The notes below the pieces were generated by a model. The model was not told the origin of the DNA. It searched no databases and saw only the letters and a list, made by a program, of their open reading frames with translations. The translations under genes were made by a program, and so were the position numbers. From Bryum argenteum (lineage: Eukaryota > Streptophyta > Bryopsida > Bryales > Bryaceae), in NCBI GenBank assembly GCA_037043015.1, contig CM073328.1, positions 5,319,409-5,383,408 of the forward strand: a stretch of DNA of 64,000 nucleotides. Reading direction: 5' to 3'. Each line of letters opens with the position of its first letter. Position 1 is the first letter of the stretch. This document shows positions 13,211 through 24,234 of the stretch, in pieces.

Positions 13211-13557
13211 TTAGACGCACATGGGGTCTGAAATAAGCAGCCCAAAATTGGATCACAACATCTTTTGGACATGGGCATCATGAATAGTGCACTTTTTGAA
13301 CTTGGGCATCATGAATGAACCAATCAATGATGAGTTTGCAACCTCCTAAAAGGTCATGTACAACCCCAACCTACCTACCACAATCTTTTCAAAGCACAAA
13401 ATCACTCATACAAATTGTGATTCGAATTGTAAAATTTCACTTTTTGAATGCATCACAAAAAGGTGACCAATTTGACATCTAAAGTTGAGTACAATGAGAG
13501 CTATAGAGCAGATTCTATTGGAAAATGCCCCTCAGGATTGCTTGGCCGTTGAAGGAT
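13211..13557 (-). mobile_element. TIR element, ACGCCCA family (copy 1)
   Basis: This stretch is the reverse complement of about 23492-23843 over most of its length. Shared blocks include GGGCATCATGAATAGTGCAC, CCTACCTACCACAATC and TGCATCACAAAAAGGTGACC. The 13211 end (TTAGACGCACATGGGG) corresponds to the other copy's CCATGGGCGTTTAA end. It is non-coding and non-autonomous. Confidence 0.65.
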
Positions 13558-13979
13558 TCAACGTCATCATTTTTTGCACACCCATGTTGCAAAAACTTGT
13601 GTCGAAATGGTCCAACAAGCCTTCGTAAGATACGCATATGAGTATACTAAATTTGGTCATTGGTATACTCCGTGGTGTACTCAAAAATTATTAAATCCAA
13701 GTAAGGGCCCCTAATCGCTTAATGTTGTACCATCATGTTTATTTATACCAATCCGTTTGGTGATTGCAACATGAGTGGTTACTAGTAGGTGGATGAATCT
13801 CCTTGGACCTCGGAAGGCTACTAATGAGACTTGCCATGGGTTCAATTCTTGGGCCATGCGAAACCATGGCGCCACGTCGCGGAGGGGGTTAGGATTTTCT
13901 CCATATGGAGTGCTATGTCATTCCGTCACACACATGGAGTGTCTCATGTCGATATGGGCTTTCACTGGAGTATCTCATG

Positions 13980-13991
13980 TTACTACTGACC
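13980..13991 (+). repeat. Target-site duplication of the SINE at 13992
   Basis: TTACTACTGACC occurs here and again, identically, at 14357-14368, directly flanking the SINE. Confidence 0.9.
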
Positions 13992-14356
13992 AAGGCACCG
14001 CAAGCCTTGGCTTGGTGGTTGGGGCTCATGGCCCCCATTGAGGAGGTTGTGGGTTCCATTCCCCATGCCGGCGTGGTGCTCACCACTATAGTCCACCCAA
14101 CTATTGTGGGGGGTCCTTGGACCTTGTTGTATGGGTACCTCAAAGTCCTTTGGGGGGATACTATGTCAAGTATCCTCAAGGCACTAGTAACTAGGCTAGA
14201 AACTAGCGTAGTTATAGTGTCCACCCTCGAGAGGGGGAAGTAGTATTGTTCCAATTTCCCCTTGTCCGGTGGCCATCGGGATATTAGCATTACGAACGGA
14301 CACTTCATTCACGCCGGCCCCTTAGAAAGGGACCGGAGTTTCTATCTATCTATCTC
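13992..14356 (+). mobile_element. Full-length tRNA-derived SINE (copy A)
   Basis: A 365-bp element with a tRNA-like head: an A-box-like TGGCTTGGTGGTTGGGG and, about 35 bases on, a B-box-like GGGTTCCATTCCC. A tRNA-unrelated body follows, then a TCTATC-repeat tail instead of poly(A). It is flanked by a perfect 12-bp duplication. Copies A and 51179-51544 are nearly identical by eye, which suggests recent activity. RNA polymerase III transcription and mobilisation by a partner LINE are inferred from SINEs in general. The open frames crossing it are by-products of the SINE sequence, not genes. Confidence 0.92.
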
Positions 14357-14386
14357 TTACTACTGACCGAACATGGAAGCTCATAT

Positions 14387-14603
14387 TTTTTTGAGACTTG
14401 ACCGGAGCGCCATATGGCATTTTCTTCATTAACTCCTAACCGTCTTTGAGATTGGAAATGGGTTTTCATATGGCATTTTCTTCATTAACTCCTAACCGTC
14501 TTTGAGATTGGAAATGGGTTTTCGAGTACCTTATATAAAGAGGTTAAAAGTAATATTTTCGTCTAAGATTTGCCATGTGGCGCTCCGGTCAAGTCTCAAA
14601 AAA
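14387..14603. repeat. Inverted repeat, two arms of about 32 bp
   Basis: The left arm (14387-14418) contains GACTTGACCGGAGCGCCAT and the right arm (14572-14603) is its near-perfect inverse (ATGTGGCGCTCCGGTCAAGT). It could be a small foldback MITE, or an internal rearrangement of the TTAA-type element it overlaps. Confidence 0.75.
14411..14522 (+). repeat. Perfect 56-bp tandem duplication
   Basis: CATATGGCATTTTCTTCATT and the following 36 bases are repeated exactly once, at 14411-14466 and 14467-14522. The repeat sits inside a long inverted-repeat structure (see 14387-14603). Confidence 0.9.
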
Positions 14604-14724
14604 TTAAAGCAAGATGTATGCAGTAAAATTTGCAAAGCCAAGTTTGAATCAGAAAACCTTCGTCTATAGTTTTTAGGTTTCAAGTCTAAATAGGACATAT
14701 TTAAATAGTTTTTAAAAAAAAGTT

Positions 14725-14757
<33 letters not shown>

Positions 14758-15089
14758 ATTTATTTATTTATTTATTACCGAGATGTAAGTGACCCAAGTT
14801 AAGAGGTTTACAAATTTCAAAAGGGCAGCCTCCAAAATTATCAAAAACAATCTTTACAATGCCAAAAAAAATCGGCGACAAACTTTGGATTTATAATCCT
14901 TCAAATGGTAAACATATTTTTCGAACACTAATTAAGCATAATCCTAGGTACACGATCTTACGATTGGAAGTCCAAAGAAGAAGAAAAAAAGAATAGGCTC
15001 ACACATCCGGGACCGCATAGAGGTACGACATCACAGAATTGACGTTTCAAGCTCCCAGAAACACACAAGGATAGTTAGGGGTAAATAAT
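14435..15089. mobile_element. Long TTAA-type element, rearranged copy
   Basis: Family blocks appear in the expected order: AACTCCTAACCGTC, GGTTAAAAGTAATATTTT, GTAAAATTTGCAAA, AAGGGCAGCCTCCAAAATTATC, the internal module at 14880-14970 (reverse) and a right end reading AAGGATAGTTAGGGGTAA. A TA/TTTA microsatellite (14725-14776) sits in the middle. Confidence 0.6.
14725..14776. repeat. TA / TTTA microsatellite
   Basis: A run of TA dinucleotides grades into TATTTA units and then TTTA units. Confidence 0.9.
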
Positions 15090-15441
15090 GCCCATGACAT
15101 TTTACACAAGGCAGTGTACATTATGGTATACTCACCACTCTGCGTGTACTTGACCTTGCTCCCCTAGATCCATGTTTCCACTAGTGAGGGTGAACTTTGA
15201 AAGAGGTACGTCAAATCTTTGAAGGCTAGTTTTCACTGTACTCACTCTACACAATCTAGACTAAGCCATTCACAACAACTTCAAAAATTCACAACAAAGT
15301 CTCCAAGAGTTCCAAAATGTCCAATCTACTACTTACTTCACTCATGCACACATACTCTTTACACAACTAACTTGATTACAAATTTGGAACGAGGATTTTT
15401 GAGCCATTATCAAGAGGTTAATTACAAGGTTGAGAATTTGG

Positions 15442-15474
<33 letters not shown>
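15442..15474 (+). repeat. A33 homopolymer
   Basis: An uninterrupted run of about 33 adenines is followed by a pyrimidine-rich stretch. It could be the tail of a retrotransposed sequence, but no element body is recognised next to it. Confidence 0.85.
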
Positions 15475-15478
<4 letters not shown>

Positions 15479-15756
15479 TTCCTTTTTTCTTTTATTTTCT
15501 TTTTTGGGCCTGGCAAGTTTGGACACTTGGGACACATGGACACGTGTGGAAATTGGAGGTTGAGGTAGTGATGTGGCAATGTTGTGGTGTGATGGTTTTA
15601 ATTGAGATTCATGTGTCTGCAGGTTGGTTGTTGGTAATATCAGACACACATGGCACCCCAGCCTTTCTTGTGACAGTTTCATGTTCATTGCTGCCCGGCT
15701 GTTATCCCATATCTCATCCATGACTCACCGACTTTGTCCACTGCCCTATCTCGTTA

Positions 15757-16389
15757 TCCCTCCGTCTTAAAAAAAAAAAAAGAAGAAAAAAAAAAAAAAC
15801 ATCTTGATTTGCTAAACATGGATGATTTTTCTGCTTAGTTGGATATGGTTTGGATTACTCATTAATATCAAATCTTGGTATTATTGTGAGACTGGTGTTT
15901 GAACCGAATTATGGTGTTCTTTGAAGAGATGCTTTACATGGGGAGTCAATGTCAAGAAATCTCCAAGCCAATTCACTCACATTTTCAGCCCCATGGGTCA
16001 CTTGGAGAACACATTAAAAAGTGTGGGCCAATTCCCCCAATTGTAAAGCACTTGTAAAAGGAACAACAAGGCCATGGGGCCAATTTGTATTATTAGCTAC
16101 ATTCCATGCTTTTGATTTGTTTACATTAAAATGTTTTAGTGAAATAATGATTATGTGTTGAAATCAAGCAACTGCCTCTAGACCATTAATTGGCCTTCCA
16201 ATCTTGTATCTCCCAACTTATAAAGCACAGGTTGTGTCATAATTTGTCACAAAGTGACCTTTGACTTTCCATGTAAAGCCCCTCCGGTCAATTACAAGAA
16301 TTGGACCAATCACAAGAGAGGATTTGGCCATGAATTGGCCCCATCAATGGCTTAGACCCTCGTGTAAAGCAGCCTTGAGACGAAGGGAG
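15757..16389. mobile_element. Stowaway-like MITE, long version
   Basis: The left end reads TA-TCCCTCCGTCTTAA and the right end reads GAGACGAAGGGAG-TA. These are inverted CTCCCTCCGTC-type termini with TA at both outer edges, typical of Stowaway (Tc1/mariner) MITEs. The 633-bp interior is AT-rich, non-coding and contains poly(A) runs near the left end. It is longer than most Stowaway elements, so an internal insertion is possible. Confidence 0.6.
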
Positions 16390-16799
16390 TAATAATGGTC
16401 CGATTAAAAGTTTTGAAACCTTAGAGGTCATGTTTTACTCTCAAAATATCCTATATACAATGAAAGGTGATAATTGTAAATTTGTGGCCTATTTTGAAGT
16501 ATGTATAGTGGGTGGCTCAAAATCTACAAAGCATTGCAGATCACCCACTAGACCTATTGAAGAGGAGATACATTCTAGCTTCCATATTTGAATTTTAACG
16601 TAATAATGGTATACATTTTAGGTTGAGTGGTTTTGGGTACACATTCGGTTTCCCCTAACTTCCAAAATTCGAAACTAATTCACTAGTCATCCAAAATTTA
16701 TGATTCGAATAGGTCTAATGTGCAACATAGTTTGCACATCTTACAAAATTGATTCCTACTGCAACTCCTCATTTAGCATGCCAATTTGAAATTTGAGGC

Positions 16800-16995
16800 C
16801 ACTTACCATAATCATAAGATCACGTATCTAACTTGTATATGTTCATAATTCTTAGAGGAGAATCTCTCATCCTTTATGTGAATATGATGTTCAAAGTTGG
16901 AAAAAAAAAGAGTATTTTGCATTGTTGTAGGAAGGGGAAGTAGTATCTTGAGGGCATGAAGATCCATATTCTAACCCTTAAATGCTCAAGGAGGT
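16800..16995 (+). repeat. Fragment of TTAA-type element (module region)
   Basis: The sequence ATAAGATCACGTATCTAACT followed about 60 bases later by GATGTTCAAAGTTGG matches the internal module of the TTAA-type elements. Clear ends are missing. Confidence 0.45.
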
Positions 16996-17274
16996 CTTCA
17001 GCCTAAAAACACAACTTTTTTAGTAGTGAGCAATATAGTTCTCAACCATATAATCTTGTAATAAGCTTTTTCAAGTTCATGTGAGTCAAATTTGGAATCA
17101 CGAAACCTCATAGATTGCAGGACCAAGACATTTCTAAAGTGCACAAAAATAGGTGTACATAGCTTTCCCTATAGGTGCACGATATAGTGCTAATTAGAAC
17201 TAACTTATCAGAACCCTTGCCGAGCTAACTTATTTGCTATGGTCCGGAATGTATTGCCACAAAGGCACAAAGGA

Positions 17275-17540
17275 TTAACCCCTAACTTTCCTTGTTGCAA
17301 AACCGTCTAAGTCACAAAATTTCTTCCTCTATATCAAGCTCAAAAAAATCTCAATCTAAGCATCCTTTAAAAAATCGAACCGTAAGATCTCAAAGTTCAC
17401 TTGACATTCTTCTTACATACCAAATTTAAACCGTTCATTCTTCCTCGTTTGTGAGATTATAATGGTCAAAGTTGGTTGAGTTTTTCTCTTGCTGGAACCT
17501 CCAAAACCCGTTTCAGGTTTTAAGGAAAGTTAGGGGTTAA
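17275..17540 (+). mobile_element. Short TTAA-type MITE (266 bp)
   Basis: The left end is TTAACCCCTAACTTTCCTTG and the right end is AAGGAAAGTTAGGGGTTAA, so the termini are perfect inverses for about 18 bp. The interior carries the module ACCGTAAGATCTCAAAGTTC ... AAACCGTTCATTC ... GAGATTATAATGGTCAAAG. The copy at 50339-50606 is collinear throughout. No coding capacity. Confidence 0.88.
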
Positions 17541-18504
17541 TACATTGATTGGTTCACACACAAAAAGAAAAACATAAAAAAAAAAAAAAAAAAGGTGTGT
17601 TCATATCTTAACCCTTAATGATCCAAACAATCATAAAGTGGCAGCTTTGACATGTTGTTTTCACAAATACTGAAACTTTGACTCAATATATCTCAAGATC
17701 CACTTGTTGAAATACGTCAGAAATTGGCGAGCAAACAAATTAGGCAGCTATAAACAAGACCCTATGGTTGGATTTCTCAAAATCATATTCTTAAAAGTTG
17801 TCTACGGATCTCAGACATGTCGGCTGTAGAGAAGAGTTACATACGAGGAACCATATTAGTTTCCCAAAACGGTAGATTTCCTTACACTAAAAAAACCTTG
17901 ACATGTTTGTGTTTGAAAGCTTATTGTGAACAATCTACAAATCTAAACAAGGTTTCGTAAACTCGATGTCGTTCCCAACTCACCAAACTTCTGAGATGTT
18001 ATAAAAAATCCCCAAAAAAACTTGTTTTTTTAATACAGTTACAACTCCTCAAAATTTGGGATCAACTATAGAATGGTTGATTGGGCTCTTAGGAGTATGT
18101 CTACACATAGAACCTATAAAACTTGGAGGAGTGCATGAATTACATCCTAAATGACGACCAAGCTTACCGTGAATTCAAAATCTTACATGGCCTAGATCAA
18201 TGCCAAGTGCAATAGTCTGGTTTGCCAAGAATGCAAGATATTGTATAGAAATAGTCAATCCAAAAGAGTGATAAGTTTAACAATGGAGTGTACTTGTCTT
18301 TGCATGAGTGGCTTTGTTTGCAATAGAAAAAAGTGATAATATCACTTCGCACGTTTGCATCACCCTTGACTTGGGGGTGAATAGAATCAAATCTGACACT
18401 TGTATGTCGTAAGTGTGACTCAATGCCAAATAAAGAAGTTTAATAACGTGTGATTCTTTAGGTGCTAAAAAGCAAGTGTGTCTTCAACCAAAGCGGCTTA
18501 CCAA

Positions 18505-18760
18505 TTTATGGTGGAAGATGTTCAATAATGGTTCAATTTTTAGCTAGAGATGTTTATTATTTGTGTTTGGGGAATTTGTAGAACGATGGAGCAAGTGGAA
18601 TTGTTATTTTTGGACTCTTTAGCAATGAGTTGTGAATTTTTGAAATTGGAAATATGGGTGTTTCTAAAGTGACACTGTGTAATGTATGCAGTGAGTACAT
18701 GGTACTATGGTGTGAGAAAGTTGTTATGTACCTCTTAGTGGAGATTACTATAGCTTAATT
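18505..18760 (+). repeat. Decayed copy of the ATGGTA-TIR element
   Basis: It is collinear with 23190-23450 (GTTCAATAATGGTTCAATTT, TTTTTGGACTCTTTAGCAATGAG, GCAGTGAGTACATGGTACTA), but both termini are lost. Confidence 0.6.
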
Positions 18761-18967
18761 ATGGAACCTGGTGTGTTCTAGACTATGGTTCGGCAATTGG
18801 TAAGGAATTGGTAGTCATGATAAGTGTAAGATGAATGGGCATTGGTAGCAAAGTGGTTTGAGTACATGAGGTTTTTTACTGATTAGTACACCTTGTGTGG
18901 TGTTTCACATCCACCTTGGATGTGAAACTCCACATTGGGGGTGTACTCATGTAATATACTCAAGTCT

Positions 18968-19255
18968 AGAGTTGTTGATTAGTGCAATAAACGTTAATTG
19001 GAAACCAAAGCACTAAACGTCACACATCAGCACTAAGTTATATCACTTATTTCAAAAGATAAAAATAAATGTGAGAGTAAGAAAATTCCCCTGAAAAGGG
19101 AAGAATACATATAAATAAATTGATGCAATTGGTGGCTTCAAGAGAAAACAACAAGCAGTCATGGCAATGGTGGTCAAAATTGACCACTAATTGTGAAATT
19201 GTTGAGAAATAGTGTAATGGGTAAACTTTGTTATATAACACTAATCAACAACTCT
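18968..19255. mobile_element. TIR MITE with AGAGTTGTTGATTAGTG ends
   Basis: AGAGTTGTTGATTAGTG at the left is matched by its exact inverse CACTAATCAACAACTCT at the right, 288 bp overall. The interior is AT-rich and non-coding. A decayed relative lies at about 60355-60620 (shared CACTAAATGTCACACGTCA-like block and AATTAACAACTCTTGTGTAG end). Confidence 0.75.
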
Positions 19256-20813
19256 TATGTAGTAAGGACTTCATGCAAGTCTTCATACTAGCATTGGGAT
19301 CAATTTCTCCTATTTAAATTAAGGACGTAATCATCTAGTATGCATTGGTGTGCAAGCGCAGTGACATGGGTGATTTGATAATGATAAAACATCACATCGA
19401 ATTTGGATGAAAAGTAAATGCAATACATTCAAATCCAATCAATGCCTTAAGTTTAAAGAAAAATCACGCATTTATCATTTGATGGCATGGAATATTACAG
19501 ATATCTCGTTCCACCAAGCTTGGTAGAAATCTTAGTGAACATTGTAAGCATGCCAAACTTTCTTACTACCCAATTGTTGTTAAATTATTTTTTTTGTAGT
19601 TAGTTGGATTAGTGTTATTTACAAGTGCCGACATTTCCTCCACCCTCTATATAATACTGATATGCTAAACTCTTACATGAAAGCATGAATTACAACAAAG
19701 AGGTAGTCCGGTTGAGTGTGAGGCAACCTAGTTGCATGTCTCATAACATAAGCATCCGGAGGTGTCCAAGGGACTTCGATTCGAACCCCATGCACGTCCA
19801 CTCCGAGTTGCAGTTCCACGTGGCCATGTGGAAGAGGAGGAAAACTCTAGGTGTCCTAGCATGTGTGCAATTTATGCATTACCATCGCAACCTATACCAA
19901 AATACCAACTTTTCCAATGTATACAGTGGGACCACATGGTGTTCTCACCTTTGATACTTCAATGATACCCGAGGCAATTTACACCAAGTTGTCCTCAGTA
20001 CACGGTGATCTACTCACCACTTCACGTATACTACGACGTGTAAAATCTACTCCCCTCGATCCATTCTACACTACCAAGAGAACTCCATGGTATACAACGT
20101 TATTGAAGCACCAAAAAAAAACGTGTATACTTTCAAATATACATAATTACATATCGTTTTTTGTACTTACAAATACGCACAATCCAAAAAATTAAAAAAA
20201 AGTACAAAAAAATATGTATGCAAAAAGATCTCTAACACAAACACATCATGTTCCTTGTACTTCCGTAACCATGATGATGATGTATTGCAAACCATTTAAT
20301 AATTCACTCTCCATGTCTTCAACTTTAAAGAGCCCAAAAGTACTAGGATGTGTAACTCTATTATATCATATCGCTCCTTTTGTTGAGCAATGTGCATGAG
20401 TACAAAAAGCGTTTTGGTTTCTGGCATTTTCTGGAACAGTTTCGTCTGTTAAAGTTGATCAGAAACAGACTTTGCAAGTTTCGCAATCAATACTTTTCGC
20501 TTTGTTTTTGTGGTGCTTAACCTCTCCTCTGTCCGCACTCTGTTGGAGTACATTGGCTCCAAAGGAAACATGTTTGAACAAGTCAACATGTACTCTGACA
20601 TGTAAGGTAATTTGCGCAAAAATCTCTCGGATTTTAGCATGGCAAATGTGTAGTGAAGTTAGCCATGTGAGCAATTTGTGTGTATGAGCAAAAGACTGGA
20701 GATACTTGAATCATCAAATGTGGATTTTGTTGTGAATTTCTGAAGCTGGAGACTTGTAGGACAGATATTGAACAATCTAGAATACCTTGAAAATCAAACT
20801 TCAAAGTTATGAT
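19256..20813. other. Intergenic stretch without recognised features
   Basis: AT-rich sequence. The open frames at 19685-20195 and 20472-20687 have no recognisable domains, splice partners or coding bias. I see no gene here. Confidence 0.4.
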
Positions 20814-21044
20814 GGGTAAGGGCATGATATAGATACCCACTCCAAAATAGTGTGATTTTTTTTGAACTACTTTTTTGATAAAAAGCAATATCTAAAAAAT
20901 TATTCTAACCAAATGGTATTATAGGTGACATGGCTACAGTTGTATATATGGGGTTAAAAATATTCTGGCACATATATAATGAATTACACATAGGTCACAC
21001 ATAAGGAGACGCGTCTTAGTGGTACCCATATCATGCCCTTACCC
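20814..21044. mobile_element. TIR MITE with GGGTAAGGGCATGATAT ends (copy 1)
   Basis: The left terminus GGGTAAGGGCATGATATAG is inverted at the right as ATATCATGCCCTTACCC. It is 231 bp and non-coding. The related copy at 46247-46491 lies in the opposite orientation. The flanks share only a short TTATG, so the target duplication is not settled. Confidence 0.8.
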
Positions 21045-21647
21045 TTATGTACCTCCAAATTTCATCCTAGTAGGATCATGTTTGATAGTGCACCATTATC
21101 GAGCAAGTTACTTTTATCACCTGAGAAAACTTGTTGATAAAATGCTACAAAAAAAACTTTACCTGTTGTATGATTTTACAGATATGTAGTTTTAGTCTTT
21201 TGTGCCACAAGCAAAAAGCCTATCAATTACAATGGCTCTATGTGTGAGTTCCCATTGAAATGCACCCTCAAACATTTTTGTCATATCACCACTTTCATTA
21301 TATAAACATTCGTTTTTGATAGAATTTACAATTTTGTATGGACGAGAGTAGTGGATCTCATGTCATATTCTATTCGTGGCACGAGAAAGAAAAAAACGTT
21401 ACATTGGACCTTTTCAGGAAGCTAATGGAAGAGTAAAGAAGATACGTAAAAACAGTTGTAAGCGTCGACAAAGAAGCTGTAGGTTATGCATAAAGGTTGA
21501 GCCTATCCAAGGTGTGCTCTAATATTGCATTGATATGCCAATAACGCTACAACTATGTAGCGCCTTCAAAGCCCCTACAATATTGTTTTATAAGCATGCA
21601 TAATGGGTCATGAACGGGGTTTTTGACCATGTGATAGAGTCGGTTGT

Positions 21648-21697
21648 TGCGGTAAAAAGACTCTAATTGAGGTGCGGTAAAAAGACTCTAATTGAGG
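21648..21697 (+). repeat. Perfect 25-bp tandem duplication
   Basis: TGCGGTAAAAAGACTCTAAT plus five bases is repeated exactly twice in direct tandem. Confidence 0.9.
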
Positions 21698-22380
21698 AGA
21701 GATCCCTACTTTCACTTATAAGCTGCTATTGTAATTGTTTTTTGCTCTTAACCATGTAAAGGTCCTCTAAGCAACATATTATTTTTCAATTTGCATTGAA
21801 TGCCCTCCACCAACCATTTACAATTAGCCGAAGTGAACTAGTTGAGAATTATAAGGGCCTATCTGCGATATGACATAGGAACGGTTGGTCCAAGGGTGTT
21901 ATATCAAAACTTCATTAGGCTTTGCTTTGCGAAAAGCTTGTTACAAAGCACAAGCTTGCTTCACATCACAAGGTTGAGGATACCGTACCCTCGATTCATT
22001 CCTAAAAACTTCAATGGTTTTTCACAAGTGCCTCTCACTTTCTACTGGCTAAAAGCACCGCCACCCATGAGTTTAGAGACGTGATTTTTTAATCATTTTT
22101 TAATATCATATGCCCATCCCATCAATTGATTGGAAAAACCGGACGGCTAGCTCATTATCACCTGATGGAAATTATCCATTAGCCGATTGATTCTTAAAAA
22201 CACCGGCTAAAATTCGATGAAAATTTCAAGGAATTTTATATTCTCAGAATAAATTGAGACAATTGCCGAGATATTTTCACATAAAACCGGTTGGACAAGG
22301 GAACTGTAGGATATTAGTCAACAAGAATGAAATTATTTCCCGAGCCCTCATCCCATCCCCCTATTGAAGAGCTCCAACTA

Positions 22381-22692
22381 GTGCCCCAACCCCTGGCTTG
22401 GTGGTTGGGGCTCATGGCCCCCAATGAGGAGGTCATGGGTTTTATTCCCCATGCCGGTGTGGTCCCACCACCATAGTCCACCCAACTATGGTGTGGGATC
22501 CTTGGACCTTGTTGTATGGGTAGCTCAAAGCCCTTTGGGAAAATATTATGTCAAGTACCTTCATGACACTAGTAACTAGCTAGAAACTAGCGTAGTTATA
22601 GTGTCCACCCTTGAAAGGGATTATTAGCATTACAAACTGACACTTTATTCACAACGGCACCTCAAAAAGGGACCGAAGTTTCTATCTATCTG
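22381..22692 (+). mobile_element. tRNA-derived SINE, internally deleted copy
   Basis: The A-box region TGGCTTGGTGGTTGGGG is intact and the B box is degraded (GGGTTTTATTCCC). The body is collinear with the 13992 copy but lacks the segment between GTGTCCACCC-T and ATTAGCATTAC, about 50 bp. It ends in a short TCTATC tail. Target duplications are not clear, and the extra mismatches suggest an older insertion. Confidence 0.85.
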
Positions 22693-23167
22693 CTAGCAAC
22701 CTATCACCACAACTAGGCCACAAATCTGATGATATAGGCAAGCTAAAATGATTATTAATGGACTATTTTTAGAGGGGAGGGAATGCAGACAACCTGCAAC
22801 CTGGGAGGGGAGCCCTCACTTCCATTAAAGAGCAAATAGGGAAAAGCGGTGTTGTTTTTATATTCTTATAAAAAGAATGATAAAGAATGAGTGCATTGAT
22901 AAAGTGGTGATTGAGGGGGTTGATGGGGAAGCAGCAGCAGGGGTAGTGGAGCACTGCAGGTTTTCGGGGGAAGAGCCAAGCGTGATCACCCCAGTGAAGG
23001 GCTTCATTCCAAGTGCACGGTGCAATGAAGTAATGAAATCTGAATCCTAGATTTGCTTTTGCCTAATTGCGGTGGAGTTATGACAATGGGGACGCCACTT
23101 GCTCATCTCCCTCCCTCTTTTAGGGCATCACCACACTACCCTTTAACCCCGTAAATTTCATTAACCC

Positions 23168-23494
23168 TTATGGTATGGTGCTCTATAATGGCTCAATTTT
23201 CAGCACAAGAAATCTACAGGGATGTCACCAGTACAAGCAATTTTCGTGCATGAGGAAAACTAGTAGAAGAAAAGAGCAAGTGGAATCATCATTTTTGGAC
23301 TCTTCTACAATGAGTTATGAATTTTTGAAGTTGAAAGTATAGGTGTTCCTAAAATGGTGCCCTAAAAAGATACCCTATAATGTCTGCGGTGAGTACATGA
23401 TACTATTGTGTGGGGAATCTATTATGTACCTCTAACTCAAGATTACTAGGACTCCATTTTCCGCATTGCGCCATTTTTGGCACTGCTACCATAA
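23168..23494 (+). mobile_element. TIR element with TTATGGTA ends (copy 1)
   Basis: The left end TTATGGTATGGTGCTC and the right end TGGCACTGCTACCATAA form inverted TTATGGTA termini, 327 bp apart. The copy at 49074-49398 is collinear in reverse. Decayed copies lie at 18505-18760 and about 52350-52560. No coding sequence. Confidence 0.78.
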
Positions 23495-23843
23495 ACGCCC
23501 AAGGAAGTCCAAGGGGTTTTTTCCCAATAGAATAGTAGCTCTCATTGTACTCAACTTTTCACTTATATTTTGATGTCAAACTGGTCACCTTCTTGTGATG
23601 CATTCAAAAAGTGAAATTTTACAATTCAAATCACAATTTGTATGAGTGATTTTGGGCTTCGAAAGGATTGTGGTAGGTAGGTTGGGGTTGTACATAACCT
23701 CGCAAGACTGAGGTTGCAAGCTCATCATTGATTGGTTCATTCATGATGCCCAAGTTCAAAATGTGCACTATTCATGATGCCCAAGTCCAAAAGATGTTGT
23801 GATCTAATGTTGGGTTGCATGCTTCAAACCCCATGGGCGTTTA
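23492..23843 (+). mobile_element. TIR element, ACGCCCA family (copy 2)
   Basis: TAAACGCCCAAGG at the left is inverted as CCATGGGCGTTTA at the right, about 352 bp. It abuts the preceding TTATGGTA element and the following TTAA-type element, making a three-element cluster. Within it, the ATGCCCAA-TTCAAAA phrase near 23745 is repeated near 23776. Confidence 0.72.
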
Positions 23844-24077
23844 AGGTGTCAGTAGGTTCTCTCATGGAAAATATTGAACTGAATTTGATCATTATAATCT
23901 CACAAGCGGAGAAGAATCAACAGGCCAAATTCGGTATGAGAGAAGTTTGTGAAGTTAACTTTGAAATCCTACGGTTGGACTTCTCAATAATGCTTTTGAG
24001 TTTTTTTGCGCTTAAAGTGAAGGAAGGTCAAATTTTGTGAGTGAAGCAATTTTGCGAGAAGGATATTTAGGGGTTAA
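23841..24077 (-). mobile_element. Short TTAA-type MITE, decayed left end
   Basis: It is the reverse orientation of the 17275/50339 elements: AATCTCACAAGCGGAGAAG (near 23897), then the module as CCTACGGTTGGACTTC, then ATATTTAGGGGTTAA at the right end. The left terminus has diverged, and its TTAA coincides with the end of the neighbouring element. Confidence 0.65.
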
Positions 24078-24234
24078 AATGGAATTAAAAATATTTTTGT
24101 TTTTTGCATTTTTTTTCTTCCAAATGTTGATGACTAAGTGAAAATTTCTCTTTTTGAATTTAACCTATAAACATCTTGTGTTAGTTCTGGAAACATTAAA
24201 GATTCAAAAGTGTAATTAATGAAAACAAGGGTAC

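Noticed and set aside
13905-14308. Overlapping open frames of 112-131 codons on both strands, with a near copy at 51097-51492
   Set aside because: Both pairs lie wholly or mostly inside the two full-length SINE copies, so the apparent protein conservation is SINE identity.
15442-15474. Poly(A) run taken as the 3' end of a processed retrogene (also 43473-43512 and T46 at 51852-51897)
   Set aside because: No recognisable coding or SINE/LINE body adjoins any of these runs and no target duplication was seen, so they are listed as homopolymers only.
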